From NCBI GenBank assembly GCA_002314265.1, contig DCEW01000053.1, positions 12,833 through 36,279 of the forward strand: a stretch of DNA of 23,447 nucleotides, written 5' to 3'. The DNA comes from Flavobacteriales bacterium UBA1820. GTDB taxonomy: Bacteria > Bacteroidota > Bacteroidia > Flavobacteriales > UBA1820. The notes beneath the pieces are model-generated. The model searched no databases, was not told the DNA's origin, and worked only from the letters and a program-made list of their open reading frames with translations. This document shows positions 15,217 to 23,427 of the stretch, one piece after another; the stretch's first letter is position 1; every line of letters begins with the position of its first letter. The position numbers were made by a program, and so were the translations under genes.

Positions 15217-15291
15217 GAGTATATTTGAACAAGTTTTTCGGGCCGTCTGGGGCCGCACACAAAACGGGAGAAGAAAAAAAGAGGAATCAAT

Positions 15292-18189
15292 ATGGCTGAA
15301 GTAGTAAAGAAACGCCTGAACAAAGTACTCACCGAGCTCAACATATCGATGGATCGGGCGGTGGAATATCTGGCAAAGAAAGGCATCAAGATAGACCCCG
15401 ACCCCAACGCCAAGATTGCGCCCGACGTGTACCAGGTGTTGGCGCAGGGCTTCGAGCAGGACAAGAGCAAGAAGCAGATGATCGAGGAGGTAAACCAGGC
15501 CAAGCGCGAAGAAAAGGAAAAACAGCGCATCGCCAAGGAACTCCAGATGGCAGCCCAAGCGCAAAAGGAAGAGCAGCAGCGGACTCTCGCTGTCGAGAAA
15601 CAGCCTCAACCCGTTCCCCCGTCTCAATCCGCACCCGCACCGTCCGCTTCGCCGGCCGAACCGGAAGTGATCAAGGCTCGTGCCGAACACACCGTTCATC
15701 TCAAGACGGTGGGCAAGATCGATCTGGATGCCATCGGGGAACCGGCTAAGAAAGCTGAAAAAACTCCGGAAGTTCCGGAAAAAGCGCAAAAGGCAGCGGC
15801 TTCCGTCGAGGAAAAGACCTCGCCCGTAGCTTCGACGCAACCCGTTTCTCCCGTTTCCGACACGCCCGCATCCAAGGTCGAGGCCAAACCGGAAGCTCAT
15901 CCGGAAGTCTCTGCACCGGCAGCTCCGGCTCCGGAAAAGAAGGAGCCGGTTCGGACGATCGAAAAGATCGAAACACAGTACCAAAAGTTGGAAGGCCCCA
16001 AGACGGTGGGCAAGATCGACCTGAGTGTGTTCGAAAAGCCTGCTTCGTCCGATCCTCGCAAGAATGCCTCCGCAGGAGATGCCAACCGCAAAAAACGCAA
16101 GCGCAAACGCGGGGAAAAGGTCAGTGGAAACGACATCCAGTCGAACAACCCTTCCTCCGGATCGTCCGCTTCGTCCCGTCCGGGCGGAGGAAATTCTTCG
16201 CGTTTTCAGGGGCAGGGCGGCAATGCCGGCCGGAATCGTCCCGCAGGCGGTCATGGACGTGCCAAGGTGGAGCATGTCGAACCGAGCGAGGAGGAAATCT
16301 CCCGCCAGATCAAGGAAACGCTCGACAAGCTTACCTCGCAGCACGCCAAGAACAAAGCAGCCAAATACCGCAAGGAAAAACGAATCTCCCGCCGCGACGA
16401 AGCCCAGCGCGAGGCGCAGCGCGAAGCCGAGGAGAGCAAGATCATCAAGGTAACCGAATACGTAACCGTTTCCGAACTGGCCTCCATGATGAACGTCCCG
16501 GTGACCCAAGTCATCGGTTCGTGCATGCAGTTGGGGATCATGGCTGCCATGAACCAACGTTTGGATGCCGATACGTTGAGCGTGGTGGCCGACGAGTTCG
16601 GTTTTCAGGTGCAGTTTGTCGATGCCGACCTCGAGGAAGCTGTCCTGGAGGGGGCTCCCGACGATGAAAAAGATCTTCGCCGCCGCGCACCCATCGTTAC
16701 CGTGATGGGACACGTGGACCACGGTAAAACCTCCTTGCTGGACTACATCCGCCGCTCGAACGTCATAGCCGGCGAGGCGGGCGGTATCACCCAGCACATT
16801 GCCGCGTATTCCGTCAAGTTGGAATCGGGCGAACAGATCACCTTCCTCGATACGCCTGGCCACGAAGCCTTTACCGCCATGCGTGCCCGTGGAGCCCAGG
16901 TAACCGACATCGCCATCATCGTCATCGCGGCCGACAGCGACGTGATGCCCCAGACGCGCGAGGCCATTTCCCATGCCCAGGCGGCCGGAGTGCCGATGGT
17001 CATCGCCATCAACAAGATCGACCTTCCCACGGCCAATCCCGACAGAATCCGCGAGAGCCTCTCCAACATGAACATCCTCGTGGAGGAGTGGGGCGGCAAG
17101 GTACAGTGTCAGGAAATATCGGCCAAGAAAGGTATCGGCGTCAAGGATCTGTTGGAAAAAGTATTGCTCGAAGCCGAAATGCTGGACCTGAAGGCCAATC
17201 CCGACCGCAATGCCGTCGGGACGGTCATCGAGGCAGCCTTGGACAAAGGCCGCGGATATGTCGCTACCGTACTGGTGCAGAACGGTACGCTCAAGGTGGG
17301 CGACTATGCCCTCTCGGGACAGTACAGCGGCAAGGTGCGCGCCATGTTCGACGAGCGTGGCAACAAGGTGGACCGCGCCCTTCCCTCGCAGCCGGTATTG
17401 GTGCTGGGATTGGACGGATCGCCGCAGGCCGGTGACAAGTTTATCGTGATGGACGACGAGAAGGAGGCCAAACAGATCGCCGCCCGTCGCATGCAGCTCA
17501 AACGCGAACAGACCGTGCGGGCTTCAAAACACATTACCCTGGACGAGATCGGCCGCCGGATTGCCATCGGCGATTTCAAGGAACTCAACATCATCGTCAA
17601 AGGCGATGTGGACGGCTCGGTCGAAGCCCTTACCGAGGCTCTGGAACGCCTTTCCACCGACAAGATCCACATCAACATCATCCACCATGCCGTGGGGGCC
17701 GTTACCGAATCCGACGTGTTGCTTGCTTCGGCTTCCGAAGCTATCATCATCGGCTTCAATGTCCGTCCTACGGCCAATGCCCGTCGCCTTTCGGAACAGG
17801 AGCAGATCGAGATCCGCACCTATTCCATCATTTACGACGCGATCAACGAAGTCAAGGATGCCATGGAAGGCATGTTGGCTCCCGAATACAAGGAAGAGAT
17901 CGTGGCCAACCTCGAAGTGCGTCAGGTGTACCACATTTCCAAGGTCGGCACCATTGCCGGCTGTATGGTACTCGACGGAAAGCTCACCCGCAATACCAAG
18001 GTTCGCGTGGTGCGCGACGGGGTGGTGGTCTTCACCGGAGAAATCGAATCGCTCAAACGCTTCAAGGATGACGTGAAGGAAGTATCCAAAGGCTTCGAGT
18101 GCGGCTTGAGCATTGCCAAGTTCAACGATATTCAAGAGGGCGACCAGATCGAAGGCTATCAGATGGTCGAGGTCAAGCCCAAGTTGTGA
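15292..18189 (+). CDS. infB: Translation initiation factor IF-2
   Basis: IF-2 is the GTPase that brings initiator tRNA to the 30S subunit and promotes subunit joining. The 965-residue protein has an N-terminal IF2_N helical domain (about 1-55), a long low-complexity linker (about 60-330) rich in Ala, Pro, Glu and Lys with a basic cluster KKRKRKR (267-273), and a second IF2_N-like domain (about 386-445). The G domain has GHVDHGKT (473-480), DTPGHE (520-525) and NKID (574-577), followed by the beta-barrel and C-terminal tRNA-binding domains. KTVGKIDL occurs twice in the linker (around 138-145 and 237-244). The A-rich leader GAAGAAAAAAAGAGG precedes the ATG. It is the last gene of the operon, ending in a strong terminator about 90 bp on. 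Confidence 0.98.
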   Translation: MAEVVKKRLNKVLTELNISMDRAVEYLAKKGIKIDPDPNAKIAPDVYQVLAQGFEQDKSKKQMIEEVNQAKREEKEKQRIAKELQMAAQAQKEEQQRTLAVEKQPQPVPPSQSAPAPSASPAEPEVIKARAEHTVHLKTVGKIDLDAIGEPAKKAEKTPEVPEKAQKAAASVEEKTSPVASTQPVSPVSDTPASKVEAKPEAHPEVSAPAAPAPEKKEPVRTIEKIETQYQKLEGPKTVGKIDLSVFEKPASSDPRKNASAGDANRKKRKRKRGEKVSGNDIQSNNPSSGSSASSRPGGGNSSRFQGQGGNAGRNRPAGGHGRAKVEHVEPSEEEISRQIKETLDKLTSQHAKNKAAKYRKEKRISRRDEAQREAQREAEESKIIKVTEYVTVSELASMMNVPVTQVIGSCMQLGIMAAMNQRLDADTLSVVADEFGFQVQFVDADLEEAVLEGAPDDEKDLRRRAPIVTVMGHVDHGKTSLLDYIRRSNVIAGEAGGITQHIAAYSVKLESGEQITFLDTPGHEAFTAMRARGAQVTDIAIIVIAADSDVMPQTREAISHAQAAGVPMVIAINKIDLPTANPDRIRESLSNMNILVEEWGGKVQCQEISAKKGIGVKDLLEKVLLEAEMLDLKANPDRNAVGTVIEAALDKGRGYVATVLVQNGTLKVGDYALSGQYSGKVRAMFDERGNKVDRALPSQPVLVLGLDGSPQAGDKFIVMDDEKEAKQIAARRMQLKREQTVRASKHITLDEIGRRIAIGDFKELNIIVKGDVDGSVEALTEALERLSTDKIHINIIHHAVGAVTESDVLLASASEAIIIGFNVRPTANARRLSEQEQIEIRTYSIIYDAINEVKDAMEGMLAPEYKEEIVANLEVRQVYHISKVGTIAGCMVLDGKLTRNTKVRVVRDGVVVFTGEIESLKRFKDDVKEVSKGFECGLSIAKFNDIQEGDQIEGYQMVEVKPKL

Positions 18190-18280
18190 TCCCGTTTTTT
18201 CTGCTTTCCGGGGCTTTGGAAAAAAGGGCGATTCCGGACAAAGAACGGGCCGGAGAAGAAGAGAAAGAAACTGTGTTTCA

Positions 18281-18316
18281 AAAAAACGCCGCAGAGTATC
18301 TGCGGCGTTTTTTTTC
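18281..18316. terminator. Strong terminator after infB, probably bidirectional
   Basis: ACGCCGCAGA (18287-18296) pairs perfectly with TCTGCGGCGT (18300-18309) around a GTA loop, flanked by seven A residues on the left and eight T residues on the right. It ends the rimP-nusA-infB transcript and can also end the convergent DJ-1-family gene. Confidence 0.95.
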
Positions 18317-18357
18317 GGGGAGGAAGGAGCGAAGAGGGTTTCGTCTCCAGCCTTGGG

Positions 18358-18885
18358 TCATTTCAGTGCTTTTTCCACATAGGGCAGCAGTTCACCGATC
18401 GCGTGCTCGTCCCGTGCGGTAAATAACGGCCCATCGACCTCGACGGCTTGGTCTGTCGCGCAGCCTTTGACGATGGCCGGTTTTGCCATCGGATGAAGCG
18501 TTACGCGACGCCCTTGGGTCGCTCCGGCTTTCTCGAAGACCAGTGCAGCGGCGCAATGTCCGATCAGGATCTTTCCGGCCTGGGCAAATTCGCGTACCAC
18601 CTCCAGCAGATCGATGTTGTACGGTTTGTCAGCGTTGGCGGCAAAGACCGGCATGGCGTCCCCGCAGGCAAATACCAGGGCATCGTATTCTCTGCTGCGT
18701 CCTTTGAGGGAGTCGATCGTTCCATCTACCGTCAGGGCAATGCCGGAGTTGGTTTTGATGTCTTTCGAAGGCGCAACAGCGAATACCTCGTACGGGATGT
18801 GGTTTTCATAAAAGTCTTCCAGGTACTGAAACAGGCCGCTCCCGTTGACGGGATTCACGGCCAAGACAGCTACTTTTTTTGCCAT
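18358..18885 (-). CDS. DJ-1/PfpI family protein
   Basis: The 175-residue protein has the flavodoxin-like DJ-1/PfpI fold: MAKKVAVLAVNPVNG, then EYDALVFACGDAMP, then the nucleophile elbow KILIGHCAAALVFEKAG with the candidate catalytic Cys111. Family members act as deglycases or glyoxalases, chaperones, peptidases or oxidative-stress sensors. The usual ICHGP-type elbow is changed to GHCAAA, so the exact activity is open. The ATG at 18885 is chosen because it is preceded by an A-rich leader (AAAACCAAAAAAAAC) and a perfect -7 box at 18929-18936; the longer frame would cross the divergent promoter region. The gene is divergent from an HxlR regulator and is its most likely target. Confidence 0.88.
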   Translation of the reverse strand: MAKKVAVLAVNPVNGSGLFQYLEDFYENHIPYEVFAVAPSKDIKTNSGIALTVDGTIDSLKGRSREYDALVFACGDAMPVFAANADKPYNIDLLEVVREFAQAGKILIGHCAAALVFEKAGATQGRRVTLHPMAKPAIVKGCATDQAVEVDGPLFTARDEHAIGELLPYVEKALK

Positions 18886-18904
18886 GTTTTTTTTGGTTTT
18901 GATG

Positions 18905-18928
18905 GATAAGTTACTTACTTTTGGTAAG
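18905..18928. promoter_or_regulatory. Operator-like dyad proximal to the DJ-1-family gene
   Basis: GATAAGTTACTTAC (18905-18918) contains the dyad TAAG-N3-CTTA. It overlaps a second inverted repeat, CTTAC-TTTTG-GTAAG (18914-18928). Together they form an array of three CTTAC/GTAAG half-sites just downstream of the -7 box of the DJ-1-family gene. A near-identical copy of the first 14 bp occurs at 18974-18987. It is a good candidate for the binding site of the divergently encoded HxlR protein. Confidence 0.65.
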
Positions 18929-18936
18929 CAAAGGTA
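18929..18936 (-). promoter_or_regulatory. Promoter of the DJ-1-family gene, -7 box TACCTTTG
   Basis: The minus strand reads TACCTTTG, a perfect TAnnTTTG match. A CTTG 21 bp upstream (18958-18961) may be a weak -33. The expected transcription start falls at the edge of the operator-like array, so repressor bound there would block initiation. Confidence 0.65.
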
Positions 18937-18973
18937 GGGCAATTCTCTCCCTCTTGTCAAGAAGGCACTTGGA

Positions 18974-18987
18974 GATAAGTAGCTTAC
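18974..18987. promoter_or_regulatory. Operator-like dyad proximal to the HxlR gene
   Basis: GATAAGTAGCTTAC matches the copy at 18905-18918 at 12 of 14 positions, differing only in the central spacer. It holds the same TAAG-N3-CTTA dyad. It lies upstream of a 7-of-8 -7 match (AAGATTTG, 18996-19003), about where a repressor would autoregulate the HxlR gene. Confidence 0.6.
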
Positions 18988-19021
18988 AAAAAGGGAAGAT
19001 TTGTCCGAGAAAAGCCTTGAG

Positions 19022-19029
19022 AAGGGAGG
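19022..19029 (+). promoter_or_regulatory. Ribosome binding site deciding the HxlR start
   Basis: AAGGGAGG is a strong Shine-Dalgarno sequence ending 6 nt before the ATG at 19036. The alternative ATG at 19030 would begin directly after it and is too close. Such strong sites are uncommon elsewhere in this window. Confidence 0.55.
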
Positions 19030-19035
19030 ATGCGT

Positions 19036-19401
19036 ATGAAAAATTTTCATCATACCGGAGTTTGCCCCGTCCGGGATTTTTTGGGGCGTTTGGGAAACAA
19101 ATGGTCGCTCTTGGTGCTCATTGCGCTCAAAGCCAACGGAACGCTCCGTTTCGGAGAAATCCACCGCTGTCTGGGGGATGTTTCCCAGCGGATGCTTGCC
19201 GTTACCCTTCGCGATCTGGAGGCCGACGGACTTCTACATAGGGAAGTTTTCCCTCAGGTTCCCCCTCGGGTAGAATACCGCCTTTCCCCGCGCGGGGAAA
19301 ATCTGATGCCGCACCTCGAAGCACTGGTGGATTGGACCTTGCAGAATCTTCCGGACATTCTGCAGGATCGCCATCGTTATGCTGAAAAAACCCGGGAATA
19401 A
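19036..19401 (+). CDS. HxlR/DUF24-family winged-helix regulator with N-terminal Cys-Pro
   Basis: The 121-residue DNA-binding protein has the complete HxlR pattern: VCPVRDFLGRLGNKWSLLVLIAL, then RFGEIHRCLGDVSQRMLAVTLRDLEADGLLHR as the winged helix-turn-helix, then a VEYRLSPRGENLMPHLEALVDW wing and dimer helix. The conserved Cys10 followed by Pro is the residue that senses quinones, hypochlorite or disulfide stress in DUF24 regulators such as YodB and HypR. A second cysteine (position about 47) lies in the recognition region. It is transcribed divergently from a DJ-1-family gene, with two dyad operator candidates between them. This suggests a thiol-sensing repressor controlling a small stress response. 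The inducer is unknown. Confidence 0.9.
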   Translation: MKNFHHTGVCPVRDFLGRLGNKWSLLVLIALKANGTLRFGEIHRCLGDVSQRMLAVTLRDLEADGLLHREVFPQVPPRVEYRLSPRGENLMPHLEALVDWTLQNLPDILQDRHRYAEKTRE

Positions 19402-19437
19402 AACTTTGTTTTCCTCTCGGTACTGCGCTTGCCTTTT

Positions 19438-19538
19438 CCTATCTTTGGCTTCGCCCAAGATAGGATGCGCCTCGGCAAAGCCAAGTCCGAAAACTTCGTT
19501 TTCTCCCTCGGCTTTGCGCTCGGCTTTCACTATCTTTA
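19438..19538. repeat. Structured repeat-like intergenic element
   Basis: This stretch holds three nested or adjacent inverted repeats. The first is CCTATCTTTGG with CCCAAGATAGG around CTTCG (19438-19464, one mismatch). The second is GCAAAGCC (19475-19482) with GGCTTTGC (19510-19517). The third, inside the second, is GAAAAC (19489-19494) with GTTTTC (19498-19503). CTCGGCTTT or close variants and TATCTTT each occur more than once (19440-19447 is a perfect -7 box TATCTTTG, 19531-19538 reads TATCTTTA). The base pattern differs from the flanking genes. It looks like a dispersed, foldable intergenic repeat that may carry promoter activity, but only one copy lies in this window. Confidence 0.55.
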
Positions 19539-19540
19539 CC

Positions 19541-19585
19541 CCTCGACGCTGTCTCCCTTCCCAAAGGGGGGACGAGGCGTTTTTT
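19541..19585 (+). terminator. Terminator-like hairpin ahead of the SGNH operon
   Basis: TCTCCCTT (19552-19559) pairs with AAGGGGGG (19564-19571), with wobble pairs, around CCCA. An outer CCTCG (19541-19545) pairs with CGAGG (19573-19577), and six T residues begin at 19580. It may end the HxlR transcript. It also lies between the only visible -7 boxes and the ATG of the SGNH gene, so it could act as a leader terminator. Confidence 0.55.
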
Positions 19586-19618
19586 CCTGCATCGGAAAGC
19601 ATAAAACCACATAAAAAA

Positions 19619-20953
19619 ATGACGAGACTTCTTTTCCCCCGAAACGCATTTCTGGCGCTCGCCTTTTGCACGGCGCTGGGCGGGGCCACTCTGCCGGTTT
19701 CGGCGCAATCTTCCCTGCGGAGTTATCCCACAGGACTCGGCTACACGACGTATTACGATCAAAGACGCACCCTGTACGCCCTGCTGGGTACCGACCAGGA
19801 CGACATCGTCATGCTCGGGGACGATTTTGCCGACCGGGGCGTATGGGCCGAATCGTACGGCGACCCCCGGTTGAAAAACCGGGGCGTGGACGGAGACAAC
19901 CTCTCGGGGCTCAACTACCGTTTGGACGATGTGATCGCAGGAAAGCCGGCAAAGATATTCCTCTCCATCGGCAAACGCGACCTCAATGCCGGCGTGAGCC
20001 CTCGCGTGGCCTCCGACCGTCTGGGGGAGATCGTTGCCCGAATCCAGCGGGCCTCGGACCGTACCCGGGTGTACATCATCGGCATCCTTCCCGACGTGGC
20101 GTCCGATTCGACCGACATAGCCCGCTACCGGGAATACAACCGCCTTTCGTCGCAGATACCCCGTACGCAATACATCGACCTGTGGCCGGTGATGACCGAC
20201 CGGAAAGGGGCTCTGCGTCCTGAGTTCTACTACGGCTCGTCCCTGCGGCTCAACGGTCAAGGCTACAAAACCGCGGTGGAAGCCCTGCAACCTTACTTGG
20301 GAGCCAGCGTGCTGGATACCCTTGGGGTTTTCCCGCCGGATTCCCTGCGCGGCTATATACGGGAACGCAATTCATTCGTACAGTACCTGCCGGCTTCCCC
20401 GGACGACATCCTGATGATCGGCAACAGCATTACCCAGGGAGGGGAATGGGACGAACTATTCGACGATCCCCGGGTGAAAAACCGGGGGATCAGCTCCGAC
20501 GTTACCGACGGCATCCGTGCGCGCCTGCCCAGGATGCTGCGCGGACAGCCCCGGAAAGTGTTCCTCATGGCGGGGATCAACGACCTGGGGAATCCTCCTC
20601 AAAAAACGCCGGAATATACCCTGAACAATATCCTGGAAACGGTGCGCGACATCCATCGCCTTTCGCCCGGCACGCAGGTGTACTTGCAGAGCATCCTGCC
20701 GGTCAACCCCACCTTCCCGACCTTCCGCTCGCACACGGTATTCAGTCGGGAGATCGTCGAGATCAACCGCCGCCTGGCCGAGGAAGCCGCCGCCAACGGT
20801 TATGTGTTCATCGACCTGCACAGCCGTTTTGTCGATGCGGACGGCTACCTGGATCCTCGCTACACCAACGACGGTCTTCACCTCACGGGCGAGGGATACC
20901 GTCTGTGGCGCGAATTGCTGATCCCCTACGTGAGAGAAACCAATACGAAATAA
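19619..20953 (+). CDS. Secreted tandem SGNH/GDSL hydrolase, N-terminal domain degenerate
   Basis: The 444-residue protein has a Sec signal peptide (cleavage likely at VSAQ near residue 30) and two SGNH domains that share matched sequence. The C-terminal domain (about 255-440) keeps the complete catalytic set: Ser270 in GNSIT, Gly290 in KNRGIS, Asn321 in GINDLG, and Asp418/His421 in NDGLHLTGEGY. In the N-terminal domain (about 50-230) the same blocks read GDDFA, KNRGVDGD, GKRDLN and SLRLNGQGY, so Ser, Asn, Asp and His are all replaced while the oxyanion-block Gly survives. The likely role of the active half is deacetylation or de-esterification of carbohydrate or lipid in the periplasm. The A-rich leader ATAAAAAA precedes the ATG. 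The following gene starts 4 bp after the stop. Confidence 0.88.
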   Translation: MTRLLFPRNAFLALAFCTALGGATLPVSAQSSLRSYPTGLGYTTYYDQRRTLYALLGTDQDDIVMLGDDFADRGVWAESYGDPRLKNRGVDGDNLSGLNYRLDDVIAGKPAKIFLSIGKRDLNAGVSPRVASDRLGEIVARIQRASDRTRVYIIGILPDVASDSTDIARYREYNRLSSQIPRTQYIDLWPVMTDRKGALRPEFYYGSSLRLNGQGYKTAVEALQPYLGASVLDTLGVFPPDSLRGYIRERNSFVQYLPASPDDILMIGNSITQGGEWDELFDDPRVKNRGISSDVTDGIRARLPRMLRGQPRKVFLMAGINDLGNPPQKTPEYTLNNILETVRDIHRLSPGTQVYLQSILPVNPTFPTFRSHTVFSREIVEINRRLAEEAAANGYVFIDLHSRFVDADGYLDPRYTNDGLHLTGEGYRLWRELLIPYVRETNTK

Positions 20954-20957
20954 GACC

Positions 20958-23399
20958 ATGTTCAGAAACCTTTTGATTTCGATTTTCGCGCTGGCGGGGT
21001 GTGCGGCCTTTGCCCAGCCTTACTCCGGGCGCGTGTACCGCGATGCGGACGGCGACGGGACTTTCTCCCGGGGCGACCGGCCCATCGCCGGGGTAAAAGT
21101 ATCGGACGGGATAAACGTAACCCGAACGGATAAAGACGGAGCGTTTACCTTGCCGGGATACGACGACACGCGTTTCATCTTCGTGACCGTTCCTTCGGGG
21201 TATTTCGCCCTGCACCCGTGGATTCCGGCCGGAAGCGCACAGAGTTACGATTTTGCCCTCCAACCCAGAAAAGAGGGCGAAGTGATCCGTTTTGCCCAGA
21301 TCGCCGACAACGAAACCCCCGAATCCTGGCGTTGGGTGCAGGCGCTCAAGGACTATGCCCGCAACGAGCACTTGGATTTCATCCTGCATTCGGGCGACAT
21401 CTGCTACGAACCCGGTATCCGTTTTCACGGCGACAGCGTGACCACCGCTACGATGGGCGTGCCGGTGTACTACACGATGGGCAACCACGACCTGATGAAG
21501 AAAGTCCCCGTGCCGGAATACCTCTACCAGGAGAATTTCGGACCGGTGTGGTACAGCTTTGAGGCGGGGAACACTCACTTCATCGTCCTGCCGATGTACA
21601 TCGGCGACGGAAAACCCACCTACACCGCCGAGCAGAACTACCGCTGGCTCAAGAACGACCTGGCCCACGTGGATCCCGACCAGAACATCGTCGTGGTAAC
21701 GCACTACAACAACACTCTGGGGGAACAGCTCGTTTTCAAATCCAAAGAGGGATCGATCCGATTCAAGGACGATGATCGCTTCATCGCCCACATCCTCGGG
21801 CACTGGCACATCAACCACCAGCGGCTGATCGACGGGCGGATTCGCTACATCGTTACCTCGCCCTCGAACAAGGGTGGCAAGGATCATTCTCCCTCGGCCT
21901 TCCGCGTGATCTCCATCGACCGCAAAGGAAATATCTCGTCCGAGAACATCTACTCGTATTCCCGGATGAACATGGCCATCGTCAGTCCTTCGCGCACCGC
22001 TCGTGCAGGGGCTCCGCTGCGCATATCGGTCAATGCCTACAACACCGCCGCTTCGGTTCGCCGGGTGGACTACACCGTAACGGACGCCGCCGGGAAAAAC
22101 TGGGCCAAAGGCACGCTCTCGCCGAACACCGACTGGAATTACAGCACGGACGTCGACCTGTCCAAGGCCCCGCAGGGCGATACGCTCACCCTCAAGGTAA
22201 CGGCCACCTGCTCCGACGGGACGAGCCGCACCCTGGAACGCCGTTTTGCCTTCGGCCCCCTTCCTTCGGTGAACGTCTCGGGGCAGTGGGCACAGCTGCG
22301 AGGCAACGAGATGCACAACGATACGATCGGTACCGACCAGCCGGTGCGCGCCCTGCAACTCCTCTGGACGGCTAACGCCGGAGGGAACATCTTCATGACT
22401 TCGCCCATCGTGGCACAGGGAAAGGTGTTCGTCGCCACGATGGACAACAACCTGGCCGGACGTTCGGCTGTGGTGGCTTTCGATGCCGCTACCGGAGCGA
22501 AAGTATGGTCGCATCCTACGGCCAACAGCGTGAAGAACACCATTGTTTACGCCTCGGGAAAAGTCTTTGCGATGGATACCGAAGGGACGGTCTATGCCTT
22601 GGATGCCGATACGGGGCAGGTTGTATGGAAGAAAACTCTCGAAGTGGGGATCCTTCCGGCTGCCGGAGCGGGGCTGGTGGTACGGGGCGATACCTTGTAT
22701 GCGGGCGACGGGCAGGGCCTTTCGGCGCTCAACGTGGCCGACGGGGGACGCTACTGGCGCAATACGGACTTTTCACAAGCTACCGGAACGACGGTCAGCA
22801 TGACTCTGGCGGGAAATACGCTGCTCAGCTCGCAGCAGTGGTCCGCGCTCTACGGGACGGACATCAAGACCGGGAAGTTGCGCTGGAGTCTGGGGGGACC
22901 CGACCTGCGGTATCGCGATGGTTCACCCGCGGTGTACGACGGGATGATCTTCGTGGCCTCCAACCGGAAACTGTACGAGATCACGCCTCAGGGCGATTTC
23001 CGCCATTTGCGTCACACGGGGCATATCTTCCAGGGAGCGTCCTGCCCGCTGCTGACCGATAGTTTGTTTATCATCGGGACTTCTACCGAGGGGCTGCTGG
23101 CCTTCGATCGGGAAAATTTCGATCTGCGTTGGCAACTGCGTACCGATCCGGCTATTTTCTATACTGCTCCCTACTCATGGCATGAGGCCCGCACGGTCGA
23201 TGCTTCGGCGGTGCAGGTAGGACAGGATGCGCTGCTCTTCGGGGCTTCGGACGGGCTGTTGCGTTTGGCGCGGATCGACAACGGGGAGGTTTTGTGGCAT
23301 TACGACTTTGCCACCCCGGTGTTTACCACTCCGGCCGGGGTGGACGGAGTGATCTTCGTAGCCGATTTTGCGGGGAACGTTTACGCATTTGCGCTGTAA
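20958..23399 (+). CDS. Secreted calcineurin-like phosphoesterase fused to a PQQ-like beta-propeller
   Basis: The 813-residue protein has a signal peptide (cleavage near AFAQ, residue 20). An SdrD/B-type calcium-binding-like domain follows (RVYRDADGDGTFSRGD, 25-40, and DKDGAFTLPGY). The metallophosphoesterase domain spans about 110-325, with HSGD (144-147), MGNHD (174-178), VVTHYN (247-251 region) and GHWH (281-284). An Ig-like segment (about 340-435) leads into PQQ-type propeller repeats from about 445 to the end (for example VVAFDAATGAKVW, VYALDADTGQVVW, TDIKTGKLRW, RIDNGEVLW). The first metal motif, usually DxH, reads ADNET, so the first His is replaced. The gene is coupled to the upstream SGNH gene (4-bp gap). 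Probable periplasmic or surface phosphatase; substrate unknown. Confidence 0.88.
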   Translation: MFRNLLISIFALAGCAAFAQPYSGRVYRDADGDGTFSRGDRPIAGVKVSDGINVTRTDKDGAFTLPGYDDTRFIFVTVPSGYFALHPWIPAGSAQSYDFALQPRKEGEVIRFAQIADNETPESWRWVQALKDYARNEHLDFILHSGDICYEPGIRFHGDSVTTATMGVPVYYTMGNHDLMKKVPVPEYLYQENFGPVWYSFEAGNTHFIVLPMYIGDGKPTYTAEQNYRWLKNDLAHVDPDQNIVVVTHYNNTLGEQLVFKSKEGSIRFKDDDRFIAHILGHWHINHQRLIDGRIRYIVTSPSNKGGKDHSPSAFRVISIDRKGNISSENIYSYSRMNMAIVSPSRTARAGAPLRISVNAYNTAASVRRVDYTVTDAAGKNWAKGTLSPNTDWNYSTDVDLSKAPQGDTLTLKVTATCSDGTSRTLERRFAFGPLPSVNVSGQWAQLRGNEMHNDTIGTDQPVRALQLLWTANAGGNIFMTSPIVAQGKVFVATMDNNLAGRSAVVAFDAATGAKVWSHPTANSVKNTIVYASGKVFAMDTEGTVYALDADTGQVVWKKTLEVGILPAAGAGLVVRGDTLYAGDGQGLSALNVADGGRYWRNTDFSQATGTTVSMTLAGNTLLSSQQWSALYGTDIKTGKLRWSLGGPDLRYRDGSPAVYDGMIFVASNRKLYEITPQGDFRHLRHTGHIFQGASCPLLTDSLFIIGTSTEGLLAFDRENFDLRWQLRTDPAIFYTAPYSWHEARTVDASAVQVGQDALLFGASDGLLRLARIDNGEVLWHYDFATPVFTTPAGVDGVIFVADFAGNVYAFAL

Positions 23400-23427
23400 C
23401 CGGCGTATGTCCCCAAGCGAGCAAGGC

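Noticed and set aside
13972..16974. Open frame of 1000 codons on the minus strand opposite nusA and infB
   Set aside because: It is a shadow of two certain genes; its composition follows their codon use and no family pattern appears.
18886..19164. N-terminal extension of the DJ-1-family gene by 93 residues
   Set aside because: It would run through the operator region and into the divergent regulator gene. The DJ-1 fold begins at the ATG at 18885.
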